Shown: positions 26,631-35,673, counted from the first letter of the stretch. The stretch is 64,000 bases of DNA from Zoogloea oleivorans (GCA_030157785.1 JAOAUC010000055.1:62001-126000), one strand, 5' to 3'. A program made the numbers and translations. The notes: a model not told the origin generated them from the sequence alone.

Positions 26631-27389
26631 CTACCCCCGCAGCTTCCTCACCACCAGCCCCGGCAGGCGCAGGATGAAACCGACGACCAGCCGCGCGTGC
26701 ATCCAGGTCAGCAGCTTGTTGTCGCGAAAATAGCGGAAGTGCGAGACACCCCCTTCGTCGGCCCTGAAGTAACGCACCGGGGCCGGCAGGTTGATGGGCC
26801 GCACGCCGGCCCAGGCCAGGCGCACCACGGCTTCCGGATCGAAGTCGAAACGGCGCATCCAGCGCTGACGGCTCATGATCCTTTCCAGCGGGGCAACCGG
26901 ATAGACGCGAAAGCCGAACAACGAATCGCCGATGCCCATCCACAGGGTTTCCAGGTTGGCCCACCAGTTGGAGATTTCCCGGCCCTTCACCCGCAATTGC
27001 GGCGCGGCAGCGTCGAAAACCGGCTTGCCGAGCACCATGCAGCCCGGGTTGCGGGCCGACACGGCCATGAACTCGGGGATGCACGGGGCCGGATGCTGGC
27101 CGTCCGAATCCATCGTCAGTACATGCGTAAAGCCTGCGGCGGCGGCGGCGCGCAGGCCTTCCAGCACGGCGGAGCCCTTGCCGCGGTTTTCCGGCAGCAC
27201 GATCACCCGGATGCCCGGGTCGGCCGCGGCCATGGCCTGCAGGCGCTCAGGGCTGCCGTCGGTGCTGCCGTCCACCACGACCCATACGGGGTTCCAGTAG
27301 CGGCGCGCCCCTCGCACGGTTTCGTCCACCTTGGGGCCGGGGTTGTAGCTGGGAATCAGGACCAGATGGGTGGTGGAGACCTCGATCAC
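26631..27389 (-). CDS. Family 2 glycosyltransferase of the aryl polyene cluster
   Basis: A 252-residue dolichyl-phosphate-mannose-synthase-like GT2 enzyme. It starts at GTG (GTGA overlap with the acyltransferase) with HLVLIPSYNPGPKVDETV. It then has VVVDGSTDGSPERL, LPENRGKGSAVLEGLR, and the metal-binding TMDSDGQHP. The C-terminus is hydrophobic and basic (LVVGFILRLPGLVVRKLR), suggesting membrane association. GT2 enzymes occur in many xanthomonadin and aryl polyene clusters and may add the sugar or head group onto the polyene lipid. It is the last gene of the minus-strand operon. Confidence 0.87.
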   Translation of the reverse strand: MIEVSTTHLVLIPSYNPGPKVDETVRGARRYWNPVWVVVDGSTDGSPERLQAMAAADPGIRVIVLPENRGKGSAVLEGLRAAAAAGFTHVLTMDSDGQHPAPCIPEFMAVSARNPGCMVLGKPVFDAAAPQLRVKGREISNWWANLETLWMGIGDSLFGFRVYPVAPLERIMSRQRWMRRFDFDPEAVVRLAWAGVRPINLPAPVRYFRADEGGVSHFRYFRDNKLLTWMHARLVVGFILRLPGLVVRKLRG

Positions 27390-28183
27390 GATGAAGGGCT
27401 TTCACGGTTTGGATTGCCGGGGGACGCGGGGCAGTGGGCCATCTCCTTGCGGAAATAGCCCTCCAGCTCCCCGGTAAAACTGCGGATATGGGCCGGAGCC
27501 CCGAAGCGGCGCCCCAGACGGACAGTGCAGCGAAGCGGCAGCTCCGGCTTGCGGAATAGCGGCCAGGCCTTGCCCAGGTAGGGCGAGCTGAACTCGATGA
27601 TCAGCGACTGCAGCGGCACCCCGGTGCTGCTGGCGATCAGGCCGGCGGCGTTGGTGAAGGCATCGACCGGAAAATGCAGCGTGCGCGAACCCTCCGGAAA
27701 AATCACCAGGTGCACGCCCTGCTGCAGTTCGGCGCAAGCCCGCCGGACCATGCTTACCGGCGCATCGTTGCGGATATAGCGGGCCAGCCGGGCCCCCGCA
27801 CCGAGGAGAATGTTGTCCATCAGCGACGCCTTCATCACGCAGACCGCATTGGGCAGACGGGAGACGATCATCACCACGTCGAGCAGCGAGGGGTGGTTGG
27901 CGACCAGGATCAGGGGCTGGTCGCGGCGCAGGGCATTCAGGGCCGCGAGATCGAAGCGGCAGGCACAGAAGATCGTCAGGAAATGCAGGTACACGCGAAA
28001 CCCCACCGAGATCGCCAGACGCCCGACACGCCGCCCGGCCCGCGCAGGCAGCAAGGCCCCCAGCAGTGCACAGGGCAGCCAGCCCAGGCACAGCAGGGCC
28101 AGGGCACTGAGCCCCAGCACCATGGCGAGGTATTCGTAAACCGTCCACAAACGGCGCCCCAGGCGTGACCCAAAGCTAGTCAT
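27386..28183 (-). CDS. PlsC-type acyltransferase of the aryl polyene cluster
   Basis: A 265-residue lysophospholipid acyltransferase-family protein. A hydrophobic N-terminal segment (YLAMVLGLSALALLCLGWLP) is followed by the catalytic NHPSLLD (HX4D) near residue 98 and the glycerol-phosphate-binding FPEGSRT near 160. It probably esterifies the aryl polyene or a fatty acid onto a lipid head group. The ATG overlaps the chorismatase stop (ATGA), and its own stop overlaps the GTG of the glycosyltransferase. The operon therefore encodes two unrelated acyltransferase types together with the LpxL-like one at 18272. Confidence 0.88.
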   Translation of the reverse strand: MTSFGSRLGRRLWTVYEYLAMVLGLSALALLCLGWLPCALLGALLPARAGRRVGRLAISVGFRVYLHFLTIFCACRFDLAALNALRRDQPLILVANHPSLLDVVMIVSRLPNAVCVMKASLMDNILLGAGARLARYIRNDAPVSMVRRACAELQQGVHLVIFPEGSRTLHFPVDAFTNAAGLIASSTGVPLQSLIIEFSSPYLGKAWPLFRKPELPLRCTVRLGRRFGAPAHIRSFTGELEGYFRKEMAHCPASPGNPNRESPSS

Positions 28184-29205
28184 CGACGGGCAAACAGGTG
28201 ACAGGCCTGGGCTTCGAGCTCGACGAGGAGATCGGCCCGGCACACATCGGCATGGACATAAACGATGGGCGCCTCGGCCCCCAGGGCCCGGACCAGTTCG
28301 GCCTGCACGGCCGCCAGGTGTTCCGGGTGGCGCACATAGGCGCGGCCGCTCAACTCGTCGAGCCGGTAGGCCGGACCGGCGCTGACCCGGCTGGCCTCGG
28401 CGAGCAGCGCCTCCAGGTTGGCGACAATCTCGCGGGTCTGGGCAGTCGGGTCACCAGGATGAACAGTGAGGTGCCCGACGATGCTGGCCGTACCCGATAC
28501 GAACAGCCATTCCTGCCCCGCCACCCGGGCCAGGGCCGCCCGCGAGAAGGTCGGGCTGCGCGGGCCGTAGTCGGCCGGATAGCGGTAGGCACTGAGTTGG
28601 CGGGGATTCTCCAGCGGGGTGCACGGCGCCCGGGCGGCGAGAAAGGCGATGCTCAGGGGGCCGCCCGCCACGCCCAGCGCGCTGGCAGCCGGAATGGTGC
28701 AGCCGTGCAGGCGATTGGCGTCGGCGAAGGCCTGATGCCGACCAATGTTGAACTGGCGGTAACGCTCCAGGCCGTCGGCGGCGCCGTTGATATCGTCGAG
28801 GTAATTCCAGACCCGCCACAGGTGCGGATAGCCCGCCTCGGCAAGCACCCGGAACAGGCTCACGTAAGCGCGCCGGGCGGCCACCTGCAGGGGTGTGGCG
28901 TCTTCATCGCCAGCGTCTTCGGCAAGGGAAATCACGCCGAAAAGCAGATGCCCGTCGCAACGGAAATGCACCCCGTGGGCCACGCTGTCACGAGAGGCGC
29001 CGGCGCCGAACCAGACTTCTGCCGGCCCGCTGTCGTCACCGAGTTGCGGCGCGAAAATCTGCTGCAGGGGCAGCCCGACAGCCGCCAGTCCGGCCGGCAA
29101 CTCACGACCAACCCAGGAAGCCCCGAGCATGGCGGGGTCGTCCGGACTGCCGGCGACAGCGGAAACAGGCAGAAGACGATGCAGGCGGTAGTCCTCGCCC
29201 CTCAC
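28180..29205 (-). CDS. XanB2-like chorismatase (3-/4-hydroxybenzoate synthase)
   Basis: A 341-residue protein related to the XanB2/FkbO/Hyg5 chorismatases, which split chorismate into pyruvate and 3-hydroxybenzoate, 4-hydroxybenzoate or a dihydroxy acid. The C-terminal YjgF-like half shows PRSPTFSRAAL, WLFVSGTASIVGH and PADYGPRSPTFSR, with family Arg and Glu residues. XanB2 itself is about the same length. In xanthomonadin synthesis this enzyme makes the aromatic starter; the same role is likely here. The frame stays open upstream to 29415, but the family-like sequence begins at GTG 29205, which overlaps the TGA of a decayed upstream frame (GTGA), as at other junctions of the cluster. Confidence 0.85.
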   Translation of the reverse strand: MRGEDYRLHRLLPVSAVAGSPDDPAMLGASWVGRELPAGLAAVGLPLQQIFAPQLGDDSGPAEVWFGAGASRDSVAHGVHFRCDGHLLFGVISLAEDAGDEDATPLQVAARRAYVSLFRVLAEAGYPHLWRVWNYLDDINGAADGLERYRQFNIGRHQAFADANRLHGCTIPAASALGVAGGPLSIAFLAARAPCTPLENPRQLSAYRYPADYGPRSPTFSRAALARVAGQEWLFVSGTASIVGHLTVHPGDPTAQTREIVANLEALLAEASRVSAGPAYRLDELSGRAYVRHPEHLAAVQAELVRALGAEAPIVYVHADVCRADLLVELEAQACHLFARR

Positions 29206-29399
29206 CGACCGGCACCCGGCCTGATGCTCATCGGCCGCCGCTGCCAGCCCGCCAGCGACTGACGGAAGTTGCCGATGAAGGAGACGCGGTAGATCACCTT
29301 GAAGAGGTTGCGCATGGTGGAGTTGGTGATCCGGTAGATGAATCACGGGAAGGCCCTGGCGCATTCGAAGCCGCTGTTCACGGCCGGCACCCGCGCGGT
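29202..29399 (-). pseudogene. C-terminal remnant of a lost gene between PAP2 and chorismatase genes
   Basis: A 66-codon stretch in one frame with an in-frame TGA at 29345-29343. Before the stop it reads VNSGFECARAFP and after it FIYRITNSTMRNLFKV, continuing YRVSFIGNFRQSLAG. Its final TGA overlaps the GTG of the chorismatase, the same coupling used elsewhere in the locus, so a real gene probably once ended here. The Tyr/Asn/Arg/Phe-rich tail reminds me of the C-terminus of flavin-dependent oxidoreductases/halogenase-like proteins in aryl polyene and xanthomonadin clusters, but I cannot confirm it. Upstream a TAA at 29402-29400 closes the frame. Confidence 0.45.
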
Positions 29400-29434
29400 T
29401 TATACCGCAATACAAAATAGCCCGCCACCTTTGC

Positions 29435-30151
29435 TCAGGCGGCCGGACGGGGCTTTTTCAGTCCGGGCGACACCAGCGCCATCGTCAGGGCCAGGGCAAA
29501 CCCCGCCACCACGTCGAGCATCACATGCTGCTTGGTTGCCAGCGTCGAAAAGACGATCAGCCCGCACCACAGCCAGTTGCCGTGCCGCCAGCCGCGCCCG
29601 GCCGCCATGCCGCGCAGGTCCTGATTCAGCCAGATGGCGGAATACAGGGCGCTTGCCACGTGCAGCGACGGGCAGGCGTTTCCGCCGGCGTCGATGCCTT
29701 TCAGGAAGGCATAGCCGGGATAGAGCCCCCAGTCCAGGTCGGCCGGCGGCACCGCAGTCGGCCAGAAGACAAAGAACAGGACGCCCGCCAGGCATAGCCC
29801 GCCCATGTGCCAGCCGTAGCTGAACAGGCGTGCCCGGTCCGGAGCCAGGGCCGGCGGCAGGGACACGTAGATCCACAGGGAGGCGTAGGCCACCAGCGCC
29901 CAGGGCTGAAAGCCCACCACCCGATCGACCCACGTGAGGGGCATTGCCACCACCGGAAACAGCGGGTGGTGGAGCAGATGCAGATAGGCCGCGAAGAACG
30001 CCCCCATGAAAAGGCTGATACCACCGGCCTTGAGCCACCACAGGTAACGCAGACGCAGCAGCAACTCGGCCGCCACGGAACGGCCGGCGGGATCTGCCGG
30101 AAGCGCCGGGGAAGCCGGCTCATCCAGGGGCAAGACGCGTGATTCCAACAA
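29435..30151 (-). CDS. PAP2-family inner-membrane phosphatase/transferase
   Basis: An integral membrane protein with about six helices. It keeps the second PAP2 motif (CPSLHVASA, catalytic His) and a third motif LATKQHVMLDVVAG with the second His and Asp. The KQH form is typical of the PAP2_3/inositol-phosphorylceramide-synthase-like subgroup rather than PgpB. No ATG is available near the N-terminus; TTG at 30151 or 30148 follows GGAGTCTTC, so I start there. A TTG at 30184 is the longer option. It could dephosphorylate or transfer a lipid head group for the pigment lipid. First gene of the minus-strand pigment operon. Confidence 0.8.
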   Translation of the reverse strand: MLESRVLPLDEPASPALPADPAGRSVAAELLLRLRYLWWLKAGGISLFMGAFFAAYLHLLHHPLFPVVAMPLTWVDRVVGFQPWALVAYASLWIYVSLPPALAPDRARLFSYGWHMGGLCLAGVLFFVFWPTAVPPADLDWGLYPGYAFLKGIDAGGNACPSLHVASALYSAIWLNQDLRGMAAGRGWRHGNWLWCGLIVFSTLATKQHVMLDVVAGFALALTMALVSPGLKKPRPAA

Positions 30152-30600
30152 GAAGACTCCATGCCGACGTAAGGGACCCGACAAGCGTTCAGCCCCATCG
30201 GGGCCAAGCGGCTATCGCCTATCCTGAGCGGGCCATGTTACGCCGCCTCGCCGCCCGGTCCACGCGTGGACTCCTGCAGCAGGCCGAGCGGAACCTGCGG
30301 CCTCCTTGCTGCCGGGCAGGTCGGGCGCAGAAGCACTCGCCGTCGTCGCCATCCGGCGGGGCCAGTTGCCCGGCCAGCCGGGGCCAAAGGCCAGACGAGC
30401 GAGGATGAGGCTTTCGGAAACAACAGACGGGCGGCGCGTCTTTTGACAGCCACACCGGAACCCCGTCCGCCATCAGGGTATCCAATCATTGAGTTGCCCG
30501 CCGCCGGCAACTACCCTTGCCTTGCAAGACCTCGGCGGCACGGCCCACAAGGCCTGACCCGCGAGCACATCAAAAACACAATTTTTGCGAGGAATCCGTC
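30152..30600. other. 449-base divergent intergenic region
   Basis: Separates the minus-strand pigment operon from the plus-strand indolepyruvate oxidoreductase gene and must hold promoters for both. Short frames exist on both strands but none has a convincing start or protein-like sequence. I find no clear sigma70 box pair. GAGGAATCCGTC before 30601 is the ribosome site of the downstream gene. Confidence 0.6.
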
Positions 30601-33600
30601 ATGGCCGAGCAGGACCCCGTCCGCGCGCTAACCGCACCCAATCCTTCCAGCGCGCTTCTCGACGACAAATACACCACCAATTCCGGACGCGTTTACCTGA
30701 CCGGCTACCAGGCGCTGGTGCGCCTGCTGATGATCCAGCGCGACCGCGACCGGGCCACCGGGCTCAACACCGCCGGCTTCGTCTCGGGCTATCGCGGCTC
30801 GCCGCTGGGTGGCCTCGACCAGACCCTGTGGAAGGCGCAAAAACACCTCGCCAGCCACGACATCGTCTTCCAGCCCGGCATCAACGAGGACATGGCCGCC
30901 ACCGCCGTGTGGGGCAGCCAGCAGGTGTCGCTATCGGCCAAGGCCCGCGTGCAGGGCGTGTTTGCCATGTGGTACGGCAAGGGGCCGGGGGTGGACCGCT
31001 GCGGCGATGTCTTTCGCCACGCCAACGCGGCCGGCAGTTCGCAGTTCGGCGGCGTGCTGGTGATCGCCGGCGACGACCACGCCGCCAAGTCATCCACGCT
31101 GCCGCACCAGACCGATCACTTCTTCAAGTCGATGATGATGCCGGTGCTGGCCCCGGCCGGCGTGCAGGAATATCTCGACTTCGGCGTGCATGGCTGGGCC
31201 CTGTCGCGCTATTCGGGCTGCTGGGTGGCCTTCAAGGCGCTGGCCGACACGGTCGAAACCTCGGCCTCGGTGGATGTGGACCCGCTGCGCGTCACCACGA
31301 AGATTCCCGCCGACTTTGCCCTGCCGCCCGACGGCCTCAACATCCGCTGGCCCGACCCGCCGCTGGTGCAGGAAAAGCGCCTGCTCCATTCCAAACTTTA
31401 TGCCGCGCTCGCCTACTGCCGGGCCAACGGCCTCAACCGCATCGTCATCGACGCACCGCAGCCGCGTCTGGGCATCATCACCAGCGGCAAGAGCTACCTG
31501 GACGTGCGCCAGGCCTTCGACGACCTGGGCATTGACGAGGCGCTCGCCGCCGAGATCGGCATCCGCCTCTACAAGGTGGGCATGGTGTGGCCGCTGGAAG
31601 CCGAGGGCGTGCGCCACTTTGCCGAGGGGCTGGAGGAAATCCTGGTCATCGAGGAGAAGCGCCAGCTCATCGAATACCAACTGAAGGAAGAGCTCTACAA
31701 CTGGCGCGAAGACGTACGCCCGCGCGTCGTCGGCAAGTTCGACGAAAAGGGCGAATGGTCGATGCTCAGCACCCTCGGGCCGGACGGCCGCGTCACCGTG
31801 GACCACGGCGAATGGCTGCTCCCAGCCGCCGGCGAGCTGACCCCGGCGATGATCGCCCGGGTGATCGCCGCGCGCATCGACCGCTTCTTCACGTCCGGAC
31901 ACATCCAGACGCGCCTGGCCTTCCTCGAAGCCAAGGAGGCCACCCTCGGCCGGCGCGTCTTTGCCATCGACCGGGTGCCCACCTTCTGCCCCGGCTGCCC
32001 CCACAACACCTCCACCGTGGTGCCCGACGGCAGCCGCGCGATGGCCGGCATCGGCTGCCATTACATGGCCACCTTCATGCCCGACCGCAAGACCACCACC
32101 TTCACCCACATGGGCGGCGAAGGCGTGCCGTGGGTCGGCCAGGCGCCTTTCATCGACGAACCGCACATCTTCGCCAACCTCGGCGACGGCACCTACTTCC
32201 ACTCCGGCCTGCTGGCCATCCGGCAAGCCGTGGCGGCCTTCAACAAGCCGGGCGTCAGCAGCGGCATCACTTACAAGATCCTCTTCAACGACGCGGTGGC
32301 GATGACCGGCGGCCAGCCGGTGGACGGCGATCTCACCGTGCCCAAGCTGCTGCGCCAGCTGCAGGGCGAAGGAGTGAACAACATCGTCGTCGTCACCGAC
32401 GGCACCGACCGGGCCTGGCACGTGGCCGACATCCCCCACGGCGTCCCGATCCGCCACCGGGACGAACTCGACGTGATCCAGCGCGAACTGCGCAAGGTGG
32501 CCGGCGTGTCGGCCCTCGTCTTCGACCAGACCTGCGCCGCCGAAAAGCGCCGCCGCCGCAAACGCGGCACCTACCCCGACCCGCAAACCCGCGTCTTCAT
32601 CAACGAAGCGGTGTGCGAGGGCTGTGGCGACTGCGGGCGCGAATCCAACTGCATGGCCATCCTGCCCGTCGAAACGGAATTCGGGCGCAAGCGCCAGATC
32701 GACCAATCAGCCTGCAACAAGGACTACTCGTGCATGAACGGCTTCTGCCCGAGCTTCGTCACCATCGAGGGCGGCACCTTGCGCAAGGGCCGCGCCCAGC
32801 AAGCGGATGAATCCCGCTTCGGCGTGCTGCCACCGCCGGTGCTGCCGTCCACGGCGCGGCCGTGGGGCATTCTCGTCACCGGCGTGGGCGGCACCGGGGT
32901 GGTCACCATCGGCGCGCTGATCGGCATCGCCGCGCATCTCGACGGCAAGGGCGTCACCGTGCTGGACATGACCGGCCTGGCCCAGAAGGGCGGCTCGGTG
33001 TTCAGCCACATCCGCATCGCCGACCGGCCGGATGACCTGCACGCGGTGCGCATCGCCGCCGGCGAAGCCAACGCGGTGATCGGCGGCGATGTGATCGTCA
33101 CCGCCAGCGTCGATGCCCTCGCAAAAATGAGCATCGGACGCACCCGCGGCGTGGTGAATTGCGCCGAAACGCCGACATCGGACTTCACCCGCAACCCCGA
33201 CTGGCAGTTCCCGCTCGAAAAAATGGAAGCCGCCATCGTCGAAGCCGTCGGCCCGGACGGCTGCGATTTCCTCGACGCCCAGAACCTGGCCACCAAACTG
33301 ATGGGCGACGCCATCGCCACCAACCTGTTCCTGCTCGGCTACGCCTGGCAGAAAGGCTGGGTGCCGATCAGCGAAGCCAGCCTCGAGCGGGCCATCGAAC
33401 TCAACGGCGCCGCCGTGCCGATGAACCGCCAGGCATTTTTGTGGGGTCGCCGGGCCGCCGTCGACCTGGCCGCGGTGGAACGCGAAGCAACACCGGCGCC
33501 GGTCATCCCGATCCGTCCGGAGGGCCTCGACGAGCGCATCGCCCGCCGCGCCGCCCTCCTCACCGACTACCAGAACGTCGCCTACGCGCAGCGCTACCTC

Positions 33601-34176
33601 GACGTCGTGGCCCGCGTCCGCGCCGCCGAAGCGCCCCTCGGCAGCCAGCACCTCGGCGAAGCGGTGGCCAGCTACTACTTCAAGCTGCTCGCCTACAAGG
33701 ACGAATACGAAGTCGCCCGCCTGTACAGCGACCCGGCCTTCTGGAGCGCGATGAATTCGCGCTTCGACGGCGACTTCACGGTGAACTTCCACCTCGCCCC
33801 GACCTTCCTGGCCCGCCCCGACCCGGCTTCCGGGCGAATCAGGAAGCTCGTCTTCGGCCCGTGGATGAAAACGGCCTTCGGCTGGCTGGCCAGACTGCGC
33901 CGCCTGCGTGGCACACCCTTCGACATCTTCGGCTACCACCCGGAACGCAAGGCCGAGCGGGCGCTGATCCAGCAGTACGAAGCGGACATCACGCTGCTGC
34001 TGGATGGACTCAGCCCCCAAACCCTTGCGCTGGCCGTGGAGATTGCCAGCCTGCCCGAGGAGATCCGCGGCTACGGGCACATCAAGGCCGGATCGATAGC
34101 GAAGGCGGTGGAGAAGCGGGAGGCGCTGCTGGCGCGCTGGCGCAACGCGCTGAGCACATCAGCAAGCGCCGCCTGA
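30601..34176 (+). CDS. Indolepyruvate ferredoxin oxidoreductase, fused subunits
   Basis: A 1191-residue cytosolic enzyme that oxidatively decarboxylates aryl 2-oxoacids (indolepyruvate, phenylpyruvate) to aryl-acetyl-CoA, with ferredoxin as usual acceptor. The alpha-like part comes first (residues 1-440). CPGCPHNTS near 463 and the TPP site GDGTYFHSG near 527 follow. A cysteine cluster CEGCGDCGRESNC is near 670. The gamma-like Rossmann domain starts at VTGVGGTGVVTIGALIG near 759. The fused form is common in Rhodocyclales and other Betaproteobacteria that degrade aromatic amino acids. The ATG has a good GAGGAA site. It appears monocistronic. Confidence 0.93.
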   Translation: MAEQDPVRALTAPNPSSALLDDKYTTNSGRVYLTGYQALVRLLMIQRDRDRATGLNTAGFVSGYRGSPLGGLDQTLWKAQKHLASHDIVFQPGINEDMAATAVWGSQQVSLSAKARVQGVFAMWYGKGPGVDRCGDVFRHANAAGSSQFGGVLVIAGDDHAAKSSTLPHQTDHFFKSMMMPVLAPAGVQEYLDFGVHGWALSRYSGCWVAFKALADTVETSASVDVDPLRVTTKIPADFALPPDGLNIRWPDPPLVQEKRLLHSKLYAALAYCRANGLNRIVIDAPQPRLGIITSGKSYLDVRQAFDDLGIDEALAAEIGIRLYKVGMVWPLEAEGVRHFAEGLEEILVIEEKRQLIEYQLKEELYNWREDVRPRVVGKFDEKGEWSMLSTLGPDGRVTVDHGEWLLPAAGELTPAMIARVIAARIDRFFTSGHIQTRLAFLEAKEATLGRRVFAIDRVPTFCPGCPHNTSTVVPDGSRAMAGIGCHYMATFMPDRKTTTFTHMGGEGVPWVGQAPFIDEPHIFANLGDGTYFHSGLLAIRQAVAAFNKPGVSSGITYKILFNDAVAMTGGQPVDGDLTVPKLLRQLQGEGVNNIVVVTDGTDRAWHVADIPHGVPIRHRDELDVIQRELRKVAGVSALVFDQTCAAEKRRRRKRGTYPDPQTRVFINEAVCEGCGDCGRESNCMAILPVETEFGRKRQIDQSACNKDYSCMNGFCPSFVTIEGGTLRKGRAQQADESRFGVLPPPVLPSTARPWGILVTGVGGTGVVTIGALIGIAAHLDGKGVTVLDMTGLAQKGGSVFSHIRIADRPDDLHAVRIAAGEANAVIGGDVIVTASVDALAKMSIGRTRGVVNCAETPTSDFTRNPDWQFPLEKMEAAIVEAVGPDGCDFLDAQNLATKLMGDAIATNLFLLGYAWQKGWVPISEASLERAIELNGAAVPMNRQAFLWGRRAAVDLAAVEREATPAPVIPIRPEGLDERIARRAALLTDYQNVAYAQRYLDVVARVRAAEAPLGSQHLGEAVASYYFKLLAYKDEYEVARLYSDPAFWSAMNSRFDGDFTVNFHLAPTFLARPDPASGRIRKLVFGPWMKTAFGWLARLRRLRGTPFDIFGYHPERKAERALIQQYEADITLLLDGLSPQTLALAVEIASLPEEIRGYGHIKAGSIAKAVEKREALLARWRNALSTSASAA

Positions 34177-34243
34177 CGGAAGAACCGGCAAAGGCACCGT
34201 GGCGGGATGTATTCTCACGCGGTCCCGACGCCCTGACTTGCCC

Positions 34244-34753
34244 ATGATCACCCTGCGCCCGTTTACTCTTGAAGACGCCGACGCCTTCGCCATGGCCGCC
34301 CGCGAATCTGCAGCCACGGTCGGCCGCTGGATGCCCTGGTGCCACGCCGGCTATTCGACCCGCGACGCCGAGGACTGGATCGGACTCTGCATGCAAGCCC
34401 TGGCAGACAGGACCGCGTACGAGTTCGGCATCTTCAGTGCCGATGGCGGCGAGCTCCTTGGCGGCGCCGGGCTGAACCAGTTCAACCGGCTCCACAACTT
34501 CTGCAACCTCGGCTACTGGGTGCGGGAATCCCGCCAGGGCCAGGGTATCGCCACCGTTGCAGTGCGACGACTGAGCCAGTTCGGCTTCGAAAACCTGGGA
34601 CAGACGCGGATAGAGATCGTCGTCGCCGAAGGCAACGCGCCCAGCAAGGCTGTCGCCCGCAAAGCCGGCGCCCTGTGCGAGGGCCTTGCCCGCAACCGCC
34701 TTTTACTTGCCGGCACGCCGACGGATGCAACGGTTCATTCCCTGGTCCCCTGA
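34244..34753 (+). CDS. GNAT acetyltransferase (RimJ/RimL-like)
   Basis: A 169-residue GCN5-related N-acetyltransferase. It opens MITLRPFTLEDADAFAMA and carries the acetyl-CoA loop RQGQGIATVAVRRL near residue 105, followed by IEIVVAEGNAPSKAVARKAG, the typical Acetyltransf_3 end. It would acetylate an amino group on a protein N-terminus, antibiotic or small amine; the substrate is unknown. ATG 34244 gives the normal family length. Confidence 0.85.
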   Translation: MITLRPFTLEDADAFAMAARESAATVGRWMPWCHAGYSTRDAEDWIGLCMQALADRTAYEFGIFSADGGELLGGAGLNQFNRLHNFCNLGYWVRESRQGQGIATVAVRRLSQFGFENLGQTRIEIVVAEGNAPSKAVARKAGALCEGLARNRLLLAGTPTDATVHSLVP

Positions 34754-34813
34754 ACACCCATCTGCGGATAACCAAGCGCTACACTTGCAGCAAGGATCCA
34801 GCACGCCACCCAC

Positions 34814-35590
34814 ATGCCCCCCGCCCTCAAAGCCCTCCTCGCCCAGCTCCTCGGCTGTGCTGCGGCCTTCGCCGTGGCGCGGAGCTGCCTGCTGCCGACG
34901 GGGCTGTGGCCACTGGTCGCCGTACAGGCCGCGGCGGCCACTGGCGCCGCCGTCGCCCTCAAGAGCGCCCCCTGGTGGCGCTGGATTCACCTGGGCTTCG
35001 TGCCCCTGGTGGTCGGCGCCGTGCAGTTGTCCATCGCGCCGGGCTGGTACCTGGCCGCGTTCCTGGTCTTCGCGCTGATCTACTGGAGCAGCTTCCGCAC
35101 CCAGGTGCCCTTGTTCCTGTCCAACCGACGCACCGCCGAAACCGTTGCCGGCCTGCTGCCGGCCGAACGGCCCGCCAAGCTGCTCGATCTGGGCAGCGGC
35201 ACCGGCTCCCTGCTGCGCCCGCTGGCCCGCATGCGCCCCGACTGTCGCTTCGAAGGCCTCGAATCCGCTCCGGCGCCCTACGCCCTGTCACGCCTGCTGT
35301 CACGCTCGCAACCCAACGTCAGCCTGGCCCGCGGGGATTTCTGGAACATCCCGTGGTCCGACTACGACGTGGTCTATGCTTTCCTGTCACCGGTACCGAT
35401 GCCCCAGGTGTGGCAAAAGGCCTGTGCCGAGCTGCGCCCCGGCAGCCTGCTGGTCAGCAACAGCTTTCCGGTGGAAGGCGTGGAGCCGGAATCGGTGATC
35501 GAGGTGAGCGACCGCCGCGGCACACAGCTTTACTGCTACCTGCCGGCCGGACCGGGCCTCAAGCAAAAAACCGGAATTGCCCGCCCTTAA
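34814..35590 (+). CDS. Membrane-anchored class I SAM-dependent methyltransferase
   Basis: A 258-residue protein with two parts. The N-terminal third is hydrophobic with three or four helices (LLAQLLGCAAAFAVARSC, LGFVPLVVGAVQLSIAPGWY, LAAFLVFALIYWSSF). The rest is a Rossmann methyltransferase with the SAM motif LLDLGSGTGSLLRPLA near residue 122 and the acidic strand FEGLESAP. The motif IV region reads YDVVYAFLSPVPMP. The substrate is unknown; membrane anchoring suggests a lipid, quinone or membrane protein target. Confidence 0.82.
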   Translation: MPPALKALLAQLLGCAAAFAVARSCLLPTGLWPLVAVQAAAATGAAVALKSAPWWRWIHLGFVPLVVGAVQLSIAPGWYLAAFLVFALIYWSSFRTQVPLFLSNRRTAETVAGLLPAERPAKLLDLGSGTGSLLRPLARMRPDCRFEGLESAPAPYALSRLLSRSQPNVSLARGDFWNIPWSDYDVVYAFLSPVPMPQVWQKACAELRPGSLLVSNSFPVEGVEPESVIEVSDRRGTQLYCYLPAGPGLKQKTGIARP

Positions 35591-35673
35591 GCCCTCAATT
35601 CCGCCCGTGGTCGTGCCGTTAACGCGCCAATAATGGCGTCATTGCGCCTGGCGTTCTGCGAGAGGGTTTCACC

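Noticed and set aside
30219-30485. Short frames on both strands in the 30.2-30.6 kb gap
   Set aside because: No ribosome sites, Arg/Pro/Ala-rich noise, and mutual overlap on opposite strands.
31090-32706. A 538-codon minus-strand frame inside the indolepyruvate oxidoreductase gene
   Set aside because: Shadow of the oxidoreductase, whose TPP and cysteine motifs cover this stretch.
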